Notes: a model not told the origin generated them from the letters alone. A DNA stretch of 64,000 nucleotides from Prevotella sp. HJM029 (GCF_000599605.1 NZ_KK082679.1:62921-126920); one strand, 5' to 3'. Positions 8,051 to 17,727 are shown, counted from the stretch's first letter. Program-made: numbers and translations.

Positions 8051-10219
8051 TTAGGGGCGATCGCTGGGCTTCACGCCGAAGTTTGAGGGCTTGTTGCCCA
8101 TGAAAAATTCTAACTTTCCGCCGCGAACGATATCTTTAAAGTCGATATAGGCGCGTGAATAGGGTTTGCCATTGAGCGTAGCACGCTGAATATACATGTT
8201 TTCTGCGCTGTTGTTGTGGGCTACAATTTGGAACGTTTTGCCCTTGCCTACCTGCAAAGTAGCTTCATGAAAGAGGGGCGAACCAAACACATAGCGGCCG
8301 CCTGCAGGCTCAACTTGATAGAGACCCAAGGCAGAAAGCACATACCAAGCCGACATTTGACCCACGTCTTCGTTGCCACTTAGCCCGTCGATGTTGTCAT
8401 GATACATCGTTTTCAGCACTTCACGCACGCGCGAAGCCGTCTTCCAAGGCTGGCCGGCGTAGTCATAAAGGTAGATAATGTGGTGGCTGGGCTCGTTGCC
8501 ATGCGCATATTGTCCAATCAAACCAGTGATGTCTGGCGAGGCATCCTTGCCCATATCGCCTTTCACAATGAACAGGGAGTCGAGCTTATTGACAAAGGGT
8601 TTGTCGCCACCGAAGACCGAAATGAGCCCCCTAACATCATGAGGAACGAGCCAAATATATTGCCATGCTGTGCCTTCTGTGTAGTCATCAGCGCGGTGAA
8701 TGACCTTAAAGGGGTCGAAAGGTTCGCGGAAATGGCCTTTAGAATCAACGCCCCGCATGAACTTTGTCTTCTTGTCGAAGTAGAAATCGCGATAGGATTG
8801 GCTGCGCTTGTGGAAACATTGGTAGTCTTTTTCATCCTTTAGTTCCTTCGCTAACTTGGCAATACTACCATCAGCCAGTGCATATTCCAAACCTTTGGCC
8901 ACGGTTTCGTTGGTGGGGTCAAGGTCATAAGGCAGGTAACCATATTTCTTTAGCAGATCTAAACCGCGGTCACCATTGAGCTGGGTCTTCTTGGCTGCTT
9001 CCAAAATGGCACGCTTATCTACATCGAATCCTTTCAAAGCAATGTCTACAATCACAGGAACTCCAGGGTTGCCCACCATGCAATCGGTCTCGTTTCCCTC
9101 CAGAAACCACACCGGAAGTCGCCCCTGTTGTTGCGTAATGTGTAGCATGGTTTCGGCAATGTCGCGCTGCTTTTCGGGATGAATGAGTGTCATCAAGGGG
9201 TGTGCTGCACGATAAGTGTCCCATAGTGAGAAGGTGGTATAGGGCGTAAAGTCGCCATGATAGGTCTTGCCATCGGCACCTCTGTACTCGCCATTGACAT
9301 CATTAAACACCGAAGGAGCAGTCATCGTGTGGTACAAGCTGGTGTAAAAAATGCGTTTGTCAGTGGCATTATCGGTCTCAATGGAAATCTTTCCCAACTC
9401 TTTGTTCCAGGCGGTTTGTGCCTCCGTCACCATGGCATTGAAGTTCCAGTTGGGCAATTCTTGCTGCAAATTCTTACGCGCATTGTCAATGCTCACACTC
9501 GAAATGCCCACCTTTACCATGAGGGGTTGTCCTGTGGGTTCAAAGGAAAGCACACTCAACGAGTCGCCTTCTTTGGTACAATGGGTGATGGGTTGTGAAA
9601 ATTCGGCTACGAAAAACACGCGCTGGTCCTTTGCCCATCCTGTTGAAAAACGCGAGCCTACGATGGTGTTCTGCCCTTCTTGCTGCAGGGTGCAAGCCGT
9701 CATTTTGTCCCAACCCACGCCTTGTGCCAAGTCGAGCACCACTTGTTCTTGTCGGGCATCGGCCGGAAACGTGTAGCGATGAAAGGCGGTTCGTTGGGTA
9801 GCGGTGAGCTCAACACGCACACCATTGGCCAAGGTTACGGCGTAATAACCTGGCGTAGCATACTCGGCTTTGTGGGAGAATTTCACCTCGCGCACATTGC
9901 TTTTCGTCACAGGCAGCAGGGCTATGTCGCCCAAATCGCCGATGCCTGTTCCGCTAAGGTGCAACTGTCCGAAGCCGATGATGATGGAGTCGCTGTAGTG
10001 ATAGCCCGAACACCAGTCCCAACCCTGCTTCTTTTGCGTGGGACCTGCTTGGATATGACCAAACGGGACATTGGCTCCGAGGAACACATGTCCGTGTCCT
10101 CCTGTGCCAATAAAGGGGTTAACATATTGTGTGTAGTCGTTTGTGGCGGGCTGAATGGCAGCCTGTGTGCCCACAACGGCTATGAGTGGGAGCATGAGTC
10201 CCAAAAACATTTGTTTCAT
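8051..10219 (-). CDS. GH92 alpha-mannosidase (second copy)
   Basis: An exported glycoside hydrolase of 722 residues, family 92. These are calcium-dependent exo-alpha-mannosidases acting on mannans and N-glycans. The signal peptide is MKQMFLGLMLPLIAVVGTQA. Family signatures are VNPFIGTGGHGH near the N-terminus, TAPSVFNDVNGEYRG in the (alpha/alpha)6 domain, and LSGNEDVGQMSAWYV near the C-terminus, where family members carry catalytic-site residues. It is followed after 34 bases by the kinase gene and preceded by a 204-base gap with a candidate operator, so it probably heads its own transcript. Linkage specificity (alpha-1,2, 1,3 or 1,6) cannot be read, but two different GH92 enzymes in one block suggest different linkages. 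Confidence 0.95.
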   Translation of the reverse strand: MKQMFLGLMLPLIAVVGTQAAIQPATNDYTQYVNPFIGTGGHGHVFLGANVPFGHIQAGPTQKKQGWDWCSGYHYSDSIIIGFGQLHLSGTGIGDLGDIALLPVTKSNVREVKFSHKAEYATPGYYAVTLANGVRVELTATQRTAFHRYTFPADARQEQVVLDLAQGVGWDKMTACTLQQEGQNTIVGSRFSTGWAKDQRVFFVAEFSQPITHCTKEGDSLSVLSFEPTGQPLMVKVGISSVSIDNARKNLQQELPNWNFNAMVTEAQTAWNKELGKISIETDNATDKRIFYTSLYHTMTAPSVFNDVNGEYRGADGKTYHGDFTPYTTFSLWDTYRAAHPLMTLIHPEKQRDIAETMLHITQQQGRLPVWFLEGNETDCMVGNPGVPVIVDIALKGFDVDKRAILEAAKKTQLNGDRGLDLLKKYGYLPYDLDPTNETVAKGLEYALADGSIAKLAKELKDEKDYQCFHKRSQSYRDFYFDKKTKFMRGVDSKGHFREPFDPFKVIHRADDYTEGTAWQYIWLVPHDVRGLISVFGGDKPFVNKLDSLFIVKGDMGKDASPDITGLIGQYAHGNEPSHHIIYLYDYAGQPWKTASRVREVLKTMYHDNIDGLSGNEDVGQMSAWYVLSALGLYQVEPAGGRYVFGSPLFHEATLQVGKGKTFQIVAHNNSAENMYIQRATLNGKPYSRAYIDFKDIVRGGKLEFFMGNKPSNFGVKPSDRP

Positions 10220-10280
10220 TGTTATAATCGTTTACTGATTGATTTCTCTGTGTTATTTTTGAATCTCGCTGTGCGACCTC

Positions 10281-10358
10281 GGGTAAAGTGGGCTATATTG
10301 CAGAGCAAACTGTGTGATATAGCATTGCAATCTATGCGATATTGCCACACAATTTGCA
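10281..10358. promoter_or_regulatory. Inverted repeat upstream of GH92, candidate operator
   Basis: GCAAACTGTGTG at 10305-10316 is an inverted copy (11 of 12) of CACACAATTTGC at 10346-10357. The right arm, extended as ATTGCCACACAATTTGCA (10341-10358), matches 16 of 18 bases of an arm at 16634-16651. GGGTAAAGTGG sits just to the left at 10281. It lies in the gap between GH33 and GH92, upstream of the GH92 start. The binding protein is unknown. Confidence 0.5.
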
Positions 10359-10424
10359 CCATTTTGTTCAACCATTTGCGTGGGTGTGGTTGGCCAGAGC
10401 CTGTGTGCTGTTGCCCCACATACC

Positions 10425-12110
10425 TCATTCCGTCAGGCAAACGGAACCCCGCTTACGAACCGTTGGCTTGACTTTAACTGCCGTTTTGCCACCCACAAAG
10501 TCTTTGAGTGAGATGGCTTGGAAGGTCATATGAGCTACACTGCTCTCATAAAGGATGCCCACCGTCTCGCGATCAATCATCGTCAGGCAGGAATAGCCCC
10601 AGCCATAGTCGTCGTCGAGCAGCACCTGGTGTGAGGCTTCCCATGTTTTTCCATCGTCGAAACTCAGCTTAATGGTGATGTTTCGGCGGTCTTTGGGGTC
10701 ATTGGGATTGGAGAACAGCAAGATGTTTTTGCCCAGAATGTTGTCTTTTGCGGGCACACTGATGAGGCTTGCCATGCAGATGGGCTCTTGCAAGGCTTTG
10801 ATATTTGAGGAGTGTTCCTGCCAGGTTTTTCCCCAATCGCGTGTGGTGTAAACGGCTCTTCCGCCGCCACTTTGGTTGCGCATGTTGAGCATCAGTTCGC
10901 CCGAAGGCAGCTCTGCCACCTGCGCTTCGGTGGTATTATAGCATGCTGGTGAAGAGATGGCCCATGTTTCTCCATGGTCTTTGCTATACAAAATGCCGGC
11001 ATGGGGTACACGGTCTTTATCAATAAACTGCATGGCAAACACCAATGTGCCGTCTTTGCAGGTGATTCCGCGCCCTGGTCCTTGGAAGAAAAAGTACCAT
11101 TCGGGTTGCTTTAGCTGGGCTGTGAGGTTGATAGGAGCCGACCATGTGCGCCCATCGTCGGTGCTTTTTGCCATCACTAGCTGTGCCGTGTGGTCTTTAT
11201 CCATGCCGGGTTTAGAGCTAACCCATGCGCGTTGGTTGCCCATTCCGTGGGTCCAAGCGGCCACAACCCAACACGTGTTGTTGGTTTTGTCCACGAGAAT
11301 AGCGGGGTCGCCGACACCATTTTGTGCCGCAGGAAGACCGCCATTCTCACCAAAAGCTAAGGGCAAGCGCATGGGTTCCCACGTCTTTCCGCCATCAATG
11401 CTGCGGCTAAGTCCCACGTCAATGTGCTCTTGCAGGTCGGTGCTGCTGTTGTAACGCACATCATAGACACCCAAAAGCGTGCCGTTGTTTGTCGTCACTA
11501 AGCCCGGAATGCGATAGGCTGTCACGCCATCGTCACCAGCATGGCGCACGCCTATACCCATTCTCCGTTGTATATCGCGTGCCGAAGTGTCGACGAGTGG
11601 CAGGGCTTTTCCATCGGCAATGGCCTCTGTGATGGCGGCATTTAACGTTGCTTTTAGGGGCACATCGGGTTGCATTTCGATGCTCACCCAGAAGTAATTT
11701 ACACCCGGAAAGAGCGATTGTTTGGCTGGTAAGGTGAGACGATGAATGGTGGGTTGTAACTCACTTCGCAACACCACATACGATGGAATGGCACGCAAGG
11801 TTTTGCCAGGTGTGAAACCTGTGACGTAATCTACAGGGGCAAAGCGCAACTTGTTGTCATATTGTCGGGCATCAGTGCCACCATAATAGAGCTTGATGGC
11901 CTTTATTTGATTGAGCGGAAGGCTGTTGTCGAGCGTGAGTTCGATGTTGTCTAAAGTCCTGGTTTCAGTGGCTTTGAGGCGCATGAGCAGCAACACATTG
12001 TCGTGACGCTCAATCAAAATGGGCACTTGTGGCTGCTTTATATATAGGGTGTCGGCAGCTTTCGCGTGGAAAGTGCTGAGCAAGAACAGGGCAAGGATAA
12101 TTTTTTTCAT
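10425..12110 (-). CDS. GH33 exo-alpha-sialidase
   Basis: An exported sialidase of 561 residues that removes terminal sialic acid from host glycans. The signal peptide is MKKIILALFLLSTFHAKA. An N-terminal beta-sandwich domain (about 20-180, the BNR-associated type) precedes the six-bladed propeller. The propeller starts with the arginine motif YRIPGLVTT and carries five Asp boxes: SIDGGKTWE, STDDGRTWS, SKDHGETWA, TRDWGKTWQ and SFDDGKTWE. The gene starts 7 bases past the stop of the GH20 gene, so GH92, GH20 and GH33 form one operon. Removing sialic acid would expose the next sugars for the partner enzymes. Confidence 0.95.
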   Translation of the reverse strand: MKKIILALFLLSTFHAKAADTLYIKQPQVPILIERHDNVLLLMRLKATETRTLDNIELTLDNSLPLNQIKAIKLYYGGTDARQYDNKLRFAPVDYVTGFTPGKTLRAIPSYVVLRSELQPTIHRLTLPAKQSLFPGVNYFWVSIEMQPDVPLKATLNAAITEAIADGKALPLVDTSARDIQRRMGIGVRHAGDDGVTAYRIPGLVTTNNGTLLGVYDVRYNSSTDLQEHIDVGLSRSIDGGKTWEPMRLPLAFGENGGLPAAQNGVGDPAILVDKTNNTCWVVAAWTHGMGNQRAWVSSKPGMDKDHTAQLVMAKSTDDGRTWSAPINLTAQLKQPEWYFFFQGPGRGITCKDGTLVFAMQFIDKDRVPHAGILYSKDHGETWAISSPACYNTTEAQVAELPSGELMLNMRNQSGGGRAVYTTRDWGKTWQEHSSNIKALQEPICMASLISVPAKDNILGKNILLFSNPNDPKDRRNITIKLSFDDGKTWEASHQVLLDDDYGWGYSCLTMIDRETVGILYESSVAHMTFQAISLKDFVGGKTAVKVKPTVRKRGSVCLTE

Positions 12111-12117
12111 ATGTAAT

Positions 12118-14202
12118 TTATTTTCGATTAATCATAATTTCGTCGATGAAGAGCCAGCTATCGGGCTCATGCAATGCGGCTTTGACGTGCACATAGCGAC
12201 CTTTTGCCGATCCTTTCCATTGGTAAGGGTAGATGAGATAGCCCGCAGAAGGCTGAATGTCGCAGGTTGTTTTGTTAATTTCTACGAAGTTCTTTCCATC
12301 GTTTGACACTTCAATCTGTACCGAAGAAGGGGTGTAAATCATGCTGGCAGGCTGTTGCATGAAGTTGATTTGCACGTCGTTGATAGGAGTGATTTTCTCC
12401 ATATCAATGATGACATCAATGCCTTTGGGGTCGATAAAACCTTGCCATCTGCCGTTGACATAGCCCCAGTTTCCACCGCGTCCGTTGGTTAATGTGCTGT
12501 CACCTTCGGCACGATATTTTGGGGTATAGCGACTTAAATAGGTTACTTTCTTATGCAAAGCCTCGTGATTCATACCCAAGCGGAACTCCTTTCGATCACC
12601 CACTTCCTGGGTTAAATCGAAGGGATGGTAGCCTTTTTGTTGCAGAAAGTCAACGGCATGGAGCGCCCGTTTGCGGAACTTGGCATAGTTTTTATGTCCA
12701 CTTGTCCAGCCCACTTCGGCCAAAGCTAATGCCCGTGGATAGAGCATATATTCCAAATGTTGTGGCGTTGGTACATATTCTGTCCACAGATTTCCCTGCA
12801 ATCCCTCAAGACAGGCTTCGGTTTGTGGTGTCCGACAGCTATCAGGAAGTGGGTTATAGCTGTACGTTTTTTCCAATGTTACGTAGCCACCTTGTGCTTT
12901 TGGTTGGGTCATTGGCGCATCTTGGTAATGGTCAAAATAGCAGAATTGGCCGGGAGTCATCACTACAGGGTGGCCTTTTCGTGCAGCTTCGAGCCCAGCT
13001 TCAAAGCCTCTCCATGACATAACGGCAGCATTGGGCGCGAGCTTCCCTTCCATAATTTCATCCCATCCCATGAGTTTTCGGCCATGGGCGTTGAGGAATT
13101 GTTCCATCTTCTCCGTGAAATGACCTTGCAGTTCAGCCGTAGTCTTCAAGTCATTGGCTTGCATTTCGCGCTGACAATCGGGGCAAGTCTCCCATGTTTT
13201 GCGCCCCGCTTCGTCACCACCAATGTGGATATACGACGAAGGAAATAAGTCCATGACCTCATAGAGCACATCTTTTAAGAATTGATAGGTGCTGTCTTTG
13301 CCCACACAGAAGTCGGATTGGCCATGCACTTTGCCCTCACATGCGAGCGAAGGATAGGCCCATAGCACCTCATTGCTATGTCCAGGCATCTCGATTTCGG
13401 GTATAACGGTGATGTGACGAGCGGCAGCATAGGCTACGAGGTCGTGCACTTCATCTTGCGTATAATAACCTCCGTAGGCGCCAGGAACATCCTTTTTGCA
13501 GAAGGTTCTAATGCCTTCATTCCACCATTTGTGCCAATCTTCCATGGTTCTATAGGCCGCTTCCTCGATTAAACGGGGGTATTTCTTGATTTCTAAGCGC
13601 CATCCGCCACCATCAACCAAATGCCAATGGAACCGATCGAGCTTGTAATAGGCCATTGCATCGAGCTGCTTTTTGAGCACATCGATGGGGAAGAAGTGGC
13701 GCGAACAGTCGATCATGATGCCGCGATAGGGATATTTTGGATAGTCGGTGATGTGCACATGGGGCAGTCTTCCGTTCTCTTTGAGTTGCTGAAGCGTCTG
13801 CAATCCATAGAAAAGTCCCATCGGTGTGAGGGCTTTGATGAACACTCCACGGCGCGAAATGGTGAGCTTATAGCCCTGAAGGCGCACACTGTCGGCCGCC
13901 ATACGTGCCTGTTCGGGCGTGCCGGTGCAGAATAATCGCAGCGGATAGAGATGGGTTTTGCGCACGATGCTGTTGTTACCGCGGCGCAACTGAATGCCCA
14001 TGGTTTGTGAAAGATAGTTTTGTAGCTGTGTAAAGTCTTCGCCTTTGAGATTGGTTTGTGCAGCGGTGAGCTGACTAACGGCTATCGATCCTTTTCCCAT
14101 CACGATGCTTTGGGGTTTGGGAATGATGTTGTGTGCGCGTGATTCGGTGAGGAAACAGGCGCCCATCAAGAGGCTAAAACAAAATTTTATCAAGGTCTTC
14201 AT
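12118..14202 (-). CDS. GH20 beta-N-acetylhexosaminidase
   Basis: An exported exo-hexosaminidase of 694 residues that releases terminal GlcNAc or GalNAc. It has a signal peptide (1-23), a GH20 N-terminal domain (about 25-150), then the catalytic barrel starting at YPYRGIMIDCSRHF. The catalytic pair is D330-E331 in HIGGDEAGRKTWE, the substrate-assisted mechanism of the family. The C-terminal about 130 residues (VIIDMEKITPINDVQINFM onward) look like a discoidin/F5-8 type binding domain. It sits 57 bases after the GH92 gene and 7 bases before GH33. On complex N-glycans it would act after galactose removal. No beta-galactosidase is present in this block. Confidence 0.95.
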   Translation of the reverse strand: MKTLIKFCFSLLMGACFLTESRAHNIIPKPQSIVMGKGSIAVSQLTAAQTNLKGEDFTQLQNYLSQTMGIQLRRGNNSIVRKTHLYPLRLFCTGTPEQARMAADSVRLQGYKLTISRRGVFIKALTPMGLFYGLQTLQQLKENGRLPHVHITDYPKYPYRGIMIDCSRHFFPIDVLKKQLDAMAYYKLDRFHWHLVDGGGWRLEIKKYPRLIEEAAYRTMEDWHKWWNEGIRTFCKKDVPGAYGGYYTQDEVHDLVAYAAARHITVIPEIEMPGHSNEVLWAYPSLACEGKVHGQSDFCVGKDSTYQFLKDVLYEVMDLFPSSYIHIGGDEAGRKTWETCPDCQREMQANDLKTTAELQGHFTEKMEQFLNAHGRKLMGWDEIMEGKLAPNAAVMSWRGFEAGLEAARKGHPVVMTPGQFCYFDHYQDAPMTQPKAQGGYVTLEKTYSYNPLPDSCRTPQTEACLEGLQGNLWTEYVPTPQHLEYMLYPRALALAEVGWTSGHKNYAKFRKRALHAVDFLQQKGYHPFDLTQEVGDRKEFRLGMNHEALHKKVTYLSRYTPKYRAEGDSTLTNGRGGNWGYVNGRWQGFIDPKGIDVIIDMEKITPINDVQINFMQQPASMIYTPSSVQIEVSNDGKNFVEINKTTCDIQPSAGYLIYPYQWKGSAKGRYVHVKAALHEPDSWLFIDEIMINRK

Positions 14203-14259
14203 TTCATTAAGAATAGGTAAGTGTGGCGCCTTTCGCCCTCGGCGCCACGATGAGGATTA

Positions 14260-16515
14260 TTATTTTAAGATGAATTTCAATGTGCCTGCCTTCACCAAGT
14301 CGCTGTGGTTGATGCGGTAGGCCGTCCAAGGTTGGCCGCCAACCTCCATCTTTTCGATGCGCACGGCTTGTGGATTGCTGCGCTGGGTCTCTATAACGAG
14401 CTTGTCTTTGCCCCATTGTTGGGCATCGAGGTGCAGCGTAATCTTGTCAAAAACGGGCGAGGTGAGCGTGTAAGCCGGTTCACCTGGGCAGTCAGGATAG
14501 AAGCCCATCATGCTGAAAAGCGCCCAAGCCGACATCGTTCCCGTGTCATCATTGCCAGGAAGTCCCTCGGGACTGTTCTTGAAATAGGTTTGCAACAGCT
14601 GATGGGTGAGCACCTGTGTGCGCCATTCCTCACCTTTAAAATAGGAGAAAAGGAATGGATAAGCGATGTTAGGCTCGTTGGTTGGGTCGTAGTTTCCGCG
14701 GTCAAACACCGACTGAAGCTGCTCGATGAAGCGCTTTTTACCGCCCATGAGCTTGGCCAACCCATAGATATCGTGGGGCACATAGAACGTATAGTTCCAC
14801 GCATTGCCCTCATGAAAGCCCGGAGAAGGTTCCCAGTTGGCACCTTGTAGCGGGTTGAATGGACTATAAAACTTTCCATTGGGCAGGATGGGGCGCAACA
14901 TATTGAACTCCTTACTGAAGTAATGTCGGTAGCCCATCGAGCGGTTATAGAACAGCTTTGCATCGGCTTTGTGTCCTAAAGCGGCTGCCAAGCGCGACAA
15001 AGCATTGTCGGCAATGTAATATTCCAACGCGTGCGACACCGAATTGTCGAATGAATCGCGCAGCGAAATATAGCCTTTCTCCACATATTCGTTGTTGTCG
15101 GGGCGCAGCGGATTGTTCTTTTCGTCGGTTGTGGCACCCTTTTTCATGGCCGTGTAGGCCTTGTTGATGTCGTAACCGCGCAGCCCTTTCAGCCAACAGT
15201 CCACGATAACGGGAATCGAAGGGTCGCCTTCCATCGTGTAAGTCTCGCGTCCAAAGAGCTCCCATTTGGGCAACCAGCCGCTCTCATCATACATACTGAT
15301 CATCGATTTAATCATGTCGCGCTGGCGATTGGGATAGACAAGCGTCATGAATTGATGCAGGTTGCGGTAGGTGTCCCACAGCGAGAACACCGTGTAGCGG
15401 TTGCCTTCGTGCTGCGTAAGCACGCGATTGCTCTCCATAGCCGGATATTGTCCGTTGACATCTTGGAGGATGTTGGGATGGATGAGGGTGTGATAGAGTG
15501 CCGTGTAGAAAATGGTTTGCTGGTCTTTGGTGCCACCTTCGATTTCAATTCTCGACAGGTCGGCGTTCCATTTCTGCCGTGCTTCTTGCGCAATGGTGTT
15601 GAAATCTTTTCCCTTTTGCTCGGCGTTGAGATTCTCACGTGCGTTGGCTATGCTGACAAACGATACGCCCATTTGCACCTCAATCACCTCGTTGTCGGTG
15701 GTGTTGAAGTTCATATAGACGCCAATATCGTCGCCGGCCATCTCTTTTTGATAGGCCGTGTAGAGCTTATATTGTCCTCTGTCGGGGAACCATTCAGCCT
15801 GTTTGCCCGTCCGTTCGCGTTGCTTTTTCCAGTAACCGGCACTTTGTGGCACCTTGTTCACGCGCATCACGAAGTAAATGGGGAACACGGCTTGAGCGTA
15901 ATAGCAAAAGGCGCCTTGCAGTTTCATGCCCTCATACTCGGTGGGGCTCACCTGTTTCACCATGGCTCCCGACTCTTTCGTGAGACCTTCGCCAAGGTTA
16001 AGCAACAAATGGCTTTCGCCTTTGGGGAACGTAAAGCGCTCGCAGGCAGTGCGAAGGGTGGCAGTTACCTCGGTTTTCACGCCGTGTTTCACCAAGAAAT
16101 TGCTGTAATAGCCCGGACGAGCCACCTCGTCTTTGTAGTGACTGCCATATTCTTTATAATCGACATTGAGCTTGCCTGTGGTGGGCATCAGCAACAAAGA
16201 ACCCACATCGGGGCAGCCAACGCCGCTGAGGTTGACATGGGAAAAGCCTGTGAAAAACACGTTGTGGAACTCGTAAGGCGTTGACCACCAGCGCGAATCT
16301 TTATCGCATTTGTTCTCATCGGAACCCATAACATTGAACGGAACTACCGACATCAGCCCGTTAGGACAGATGGCTCCAGGGTTGGTGGTGCCCAAATTCG
16401 ACGTGCCAATGAACGGGTTGACCAAGTCGACCGGCTCTATTTTGGGTGTATGAACAGCTTGCAACGCACCGAAATGGCACGCCATGCACAAGGCAATCAT
16501 GAGGTTCTTTTTCAT
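14260..16515 (-). CDS. GH92 alpha-mannosidase (first copy)
   Basis: An exported GH92 enzyme of 751 residues, first gene of the GH92-GH20-GH33 operon. The signal peptide is MKKNLMIALCMACHFGALQA. Family signatures are VDLVNPFIGTSNLGTTNPGA, YTVFSLWDTYRNLHQFMTL and GLPGNDDTGTMSAW. The differences from the second GH92 (8051-10219) run throughout: here the N-terminus reads NLGTTNPGA, there GGHGHVFLGA. So these are distinct subfamilies rather than a recent duplication. A promoter -7 element and a large inverted repeat lie directly upstream. It probably trims alpha-mannose from N-glycans; linkage preference is not readable. Confidence 0.95.
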   Translation of the reverse strand: MKKNLMIALCMACHFGALQAVHTPKIEPVDLVNPFIGTSNLGTTNPGAICPNGLMSVVPFNVMGSDENKCDKDSRWWSTPYEFHNVFFTGFSHVNLSGVGCPDVGSLLLMPTTGKLNVDYKEYGSHYKDEVARPGYYSNFLVKHGVKTEVTATLRTACERFTFPKGESHLLLNLGEGLTKESGAMVKQVSPTEYEGMKLQGAFCYYAQAVFPIYFVMRVNKVPQSAGYWKKQRERTGKQAEWFPDRGQYKLYTAYQKEMAGDDIGVYMNFNTTDNEVIEVQMGVSFVSIANARENLNAEQKGKDFNTIAQEARQKWNADLSRIEIEGGTKDQQTIFYTALYHTLIHPNILQDVNGQYPAMESNRVLTQHEGNRYTVFSLWDTYRNLHQFMTLVYPNRQRDMIKSMISMYDESGWLPKWELFGRETYTMEGDPSIPVIVDCWLKGLRGYDINKAYTAMKKGATTDEKNNPLRPDNNEYVEKGYISLRDSFDNSVSHALEYYIADNALSRLAAALGHKADAKLFYNRSMGYRHYFSKEFNMLRPILPNGKFYSPFNPLQGANWEPSPGFHEGNAWNYTFYVPHDIYGLAKLMGGKKRFIEQLQSVFDRGNYDPTNEPNIAYPFLFSYFKGEEWRTQVLTHQLLQTYFKNSPEGLPGNDDTGTMSAWALFSMMGFYPDCPGEPAYTLTSPVFDKITLHLDAQQWGKDKLVIETQRSNPQAVRIEKMEVGGQPWTAYRINHSDLVKAGTLKFILK

Positions 16516-16558
16516 TTTAAAAAGGGTTAGTAGGGTGATGACCTTTGTAGGTCAGTTG

Positions 16559-16566
16559 CAAATATA
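16559..16566 (-). promoter_or_regulatory. -7 promoter element of the GH92-GH20-GH33 operon
   Basis: On the minus strand this reads TATATTTG, a full match to TAnnTTTG, 44 bases upstream of the GH92 ATG. There is no TTTG at the usual -33 position, which fits an activator-dependent promoter. The inverted repeat at 16593-16651 starts about 27 bases upstream of this element. Confidence 0.6.
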
Positions 16567-16592
16567 CGAATATTGTGCGAGAAAAGCACGCA

Positions 16593-16651
16593 CTTTGCCC
16601 CATAATCTGCAATAGATTGTAGGGTAAAGACATGCAAATTGTGGGGCAAAG
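16593..16651. promoter_or_regulatory. 19-bp inverted repeat upstream of GH92, candidate activator site
   Basis: CTTTGCCCCATAATCTGCA at 16593-16611 and TGCAAATTGTGGGGCAAAG at 16633-16651 are inverted copies matching at 17 of 19 bases, with a 21-base spacer. The spacer holds a further weaker inverted copy (AGATTGTAGGGTAAAG, 16614-16629). The arms are too far apart and too AT-mixed in the loop for a usual terminator, and the GH130 frame ends just to the right at 16681, so a terminator role for GH130 is possible as an alternative. Related arms occur at 10341-10358 and 27179-27194. Confidence 0.6.
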
Positions 16652-16680
16652 GCTATGCTTTTACCCCGCAAGGTCGCGCC

Positions 16681-17661
16681 CTACTCGGCACAGTTGTTGG
16701 CTTTGATGAAGTCTACAATCTCGCGAATGTAGCCAAAAGCCACGCCTACAACGGTGTCGGCAGCTCCATAATAGACAGCCACACGCTCGCCATCGTGGAG
16801 CGCTGCACAGGGGAAAATCACGTTGGCCACGTCGCCTTGCAGCTCATAGGGGGCGTTGGGCGCGAGCAGATAGGGCTGTGTGCGATAGAGAACGCGCTCG
16901 GGATGCTCCTTATCCAAGATGGCAGCACCCATGGAATAGCGATAACCATTGCACGTGGTGATGACACCATGATAGAACAAAAGCCAGCCTTCGTCAACCA
17001 AGAAGGGCACTGGCCCGGCGCCAATCTTCGTGCATTGCCAGGCACTTTGTGGGAAAGGAGTGGGCGACATGACGCAACGATGCTCGCCCCAATACTTCAT
17101 ATCGGGACTGAAACTGAGGTAGATGTCGCCGAAAGGTGTGTGGCCATTGTCACTGGGACGACTCAGAAGGGCATACTTGCCATTGATTTTTTCGGGGAAG
17201 AGCACGCCATTGCGGTTGAATGGCAGGAAGGCATTCTCGCACTGATAGAACGTTTTGAAGTCGAATGTGTAGCCAAGGCCAATCGTAGGACCGTGGTAAC
17301 CATTGCACCAAGTAATCCAATAACGGTCTTCAAGCCACGTCACCCGTGGGTCGTATTTGTATTCCGAGGCAATCATCTGCGTGTTGCCCGCCTCGAAAAC
17401 GATGGGTTCTTCGTTGATTTTCCAATGGATGCCGTCGTCGCTGAAGCCTGCAAAGATATTCATTTGCACGGCTTTGTTGTCGCAACGGAACACCCCTGCG
17501 AAGCCGTTTTCAAACGGAACGATGGCACTATTGAAGATGCTGTTAGACGTGGGAATGTCATATCGGCCGATGATGGGGTTATGGCTATAGCGCCACATCA
17601 CGTCTTTGCTGCCTTGAGGGCGCTCCTCCCAAGGGAGTTTCTGAGCTGGAATTTTTGTCAT
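16681..17661 (-). CDS. GH130 mannoside phosphorylase (probably Man-GlcNAc phosphorylase)
   Basis: A 326-residue cytoplasmic five-bladed propeller enzyme of family GH130. The start is placed at the ATG at 17661; a TTG six bases further out is unlikely. Family-like blocks include [40 protein letters not shown] and [20 protein letters not shown], which line the sugar and phosphate site. GH130 members split beta-1,4-mannosides with phosphate to give mannose 1-phosphate. Next to GH92, GH20, GH33 and a HexNAc kinase, the likely substrate is Man-beta-1,4-GlcNAc, the N-glycan core unit. Other GH130 substrates (mannobiose, mannosylglucose) cannot be excluded. It follows tadA by 66 bases and may have its own promoter. 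Confidence 0.9.
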   Translation of the reverse strand: MTKIPAQKLPWEERPQGSKDVMWRYSHNPIIGRYDIPTSNSIFNSAIVPFENGFAGVFRCDNKAVQMNIFAGFSDDGIHWKINEEPIVFEAGNTQMIASEYKYDPRVTWLEDRYWITWCNGYHGPTIGLGYTFDFKTFYQCENAFLPFNRNGVLFPEKINGKYALLSRPSDNGHTPFGDIYLSFSPDMKYWGEHRCVMSPTPFPQSAWQCTKIGAGPVPFLVDEGWLLFYHGVITTCNGYRYSMGAAILDKEHPERVLYRTQPYLLAPNAPYELQGDVANVIFPCAALHDGERVAVYYGAADTVVGVAFGYIREIVDFIKANNCAE

Positions 17662-17727
17662 GTTCAACTGTTGTTATGTTGTTTTTATTTTTCTTTTCGT
17701 GTTTGCATGTGGATTTTTCGCGGCACA

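Noticed and set aside
9680-10471. 263-residue plus-strand frame opposite GH92
   Set aside because: It runs antisense through the conserved N-terminal part of GH92 and shows no domain.
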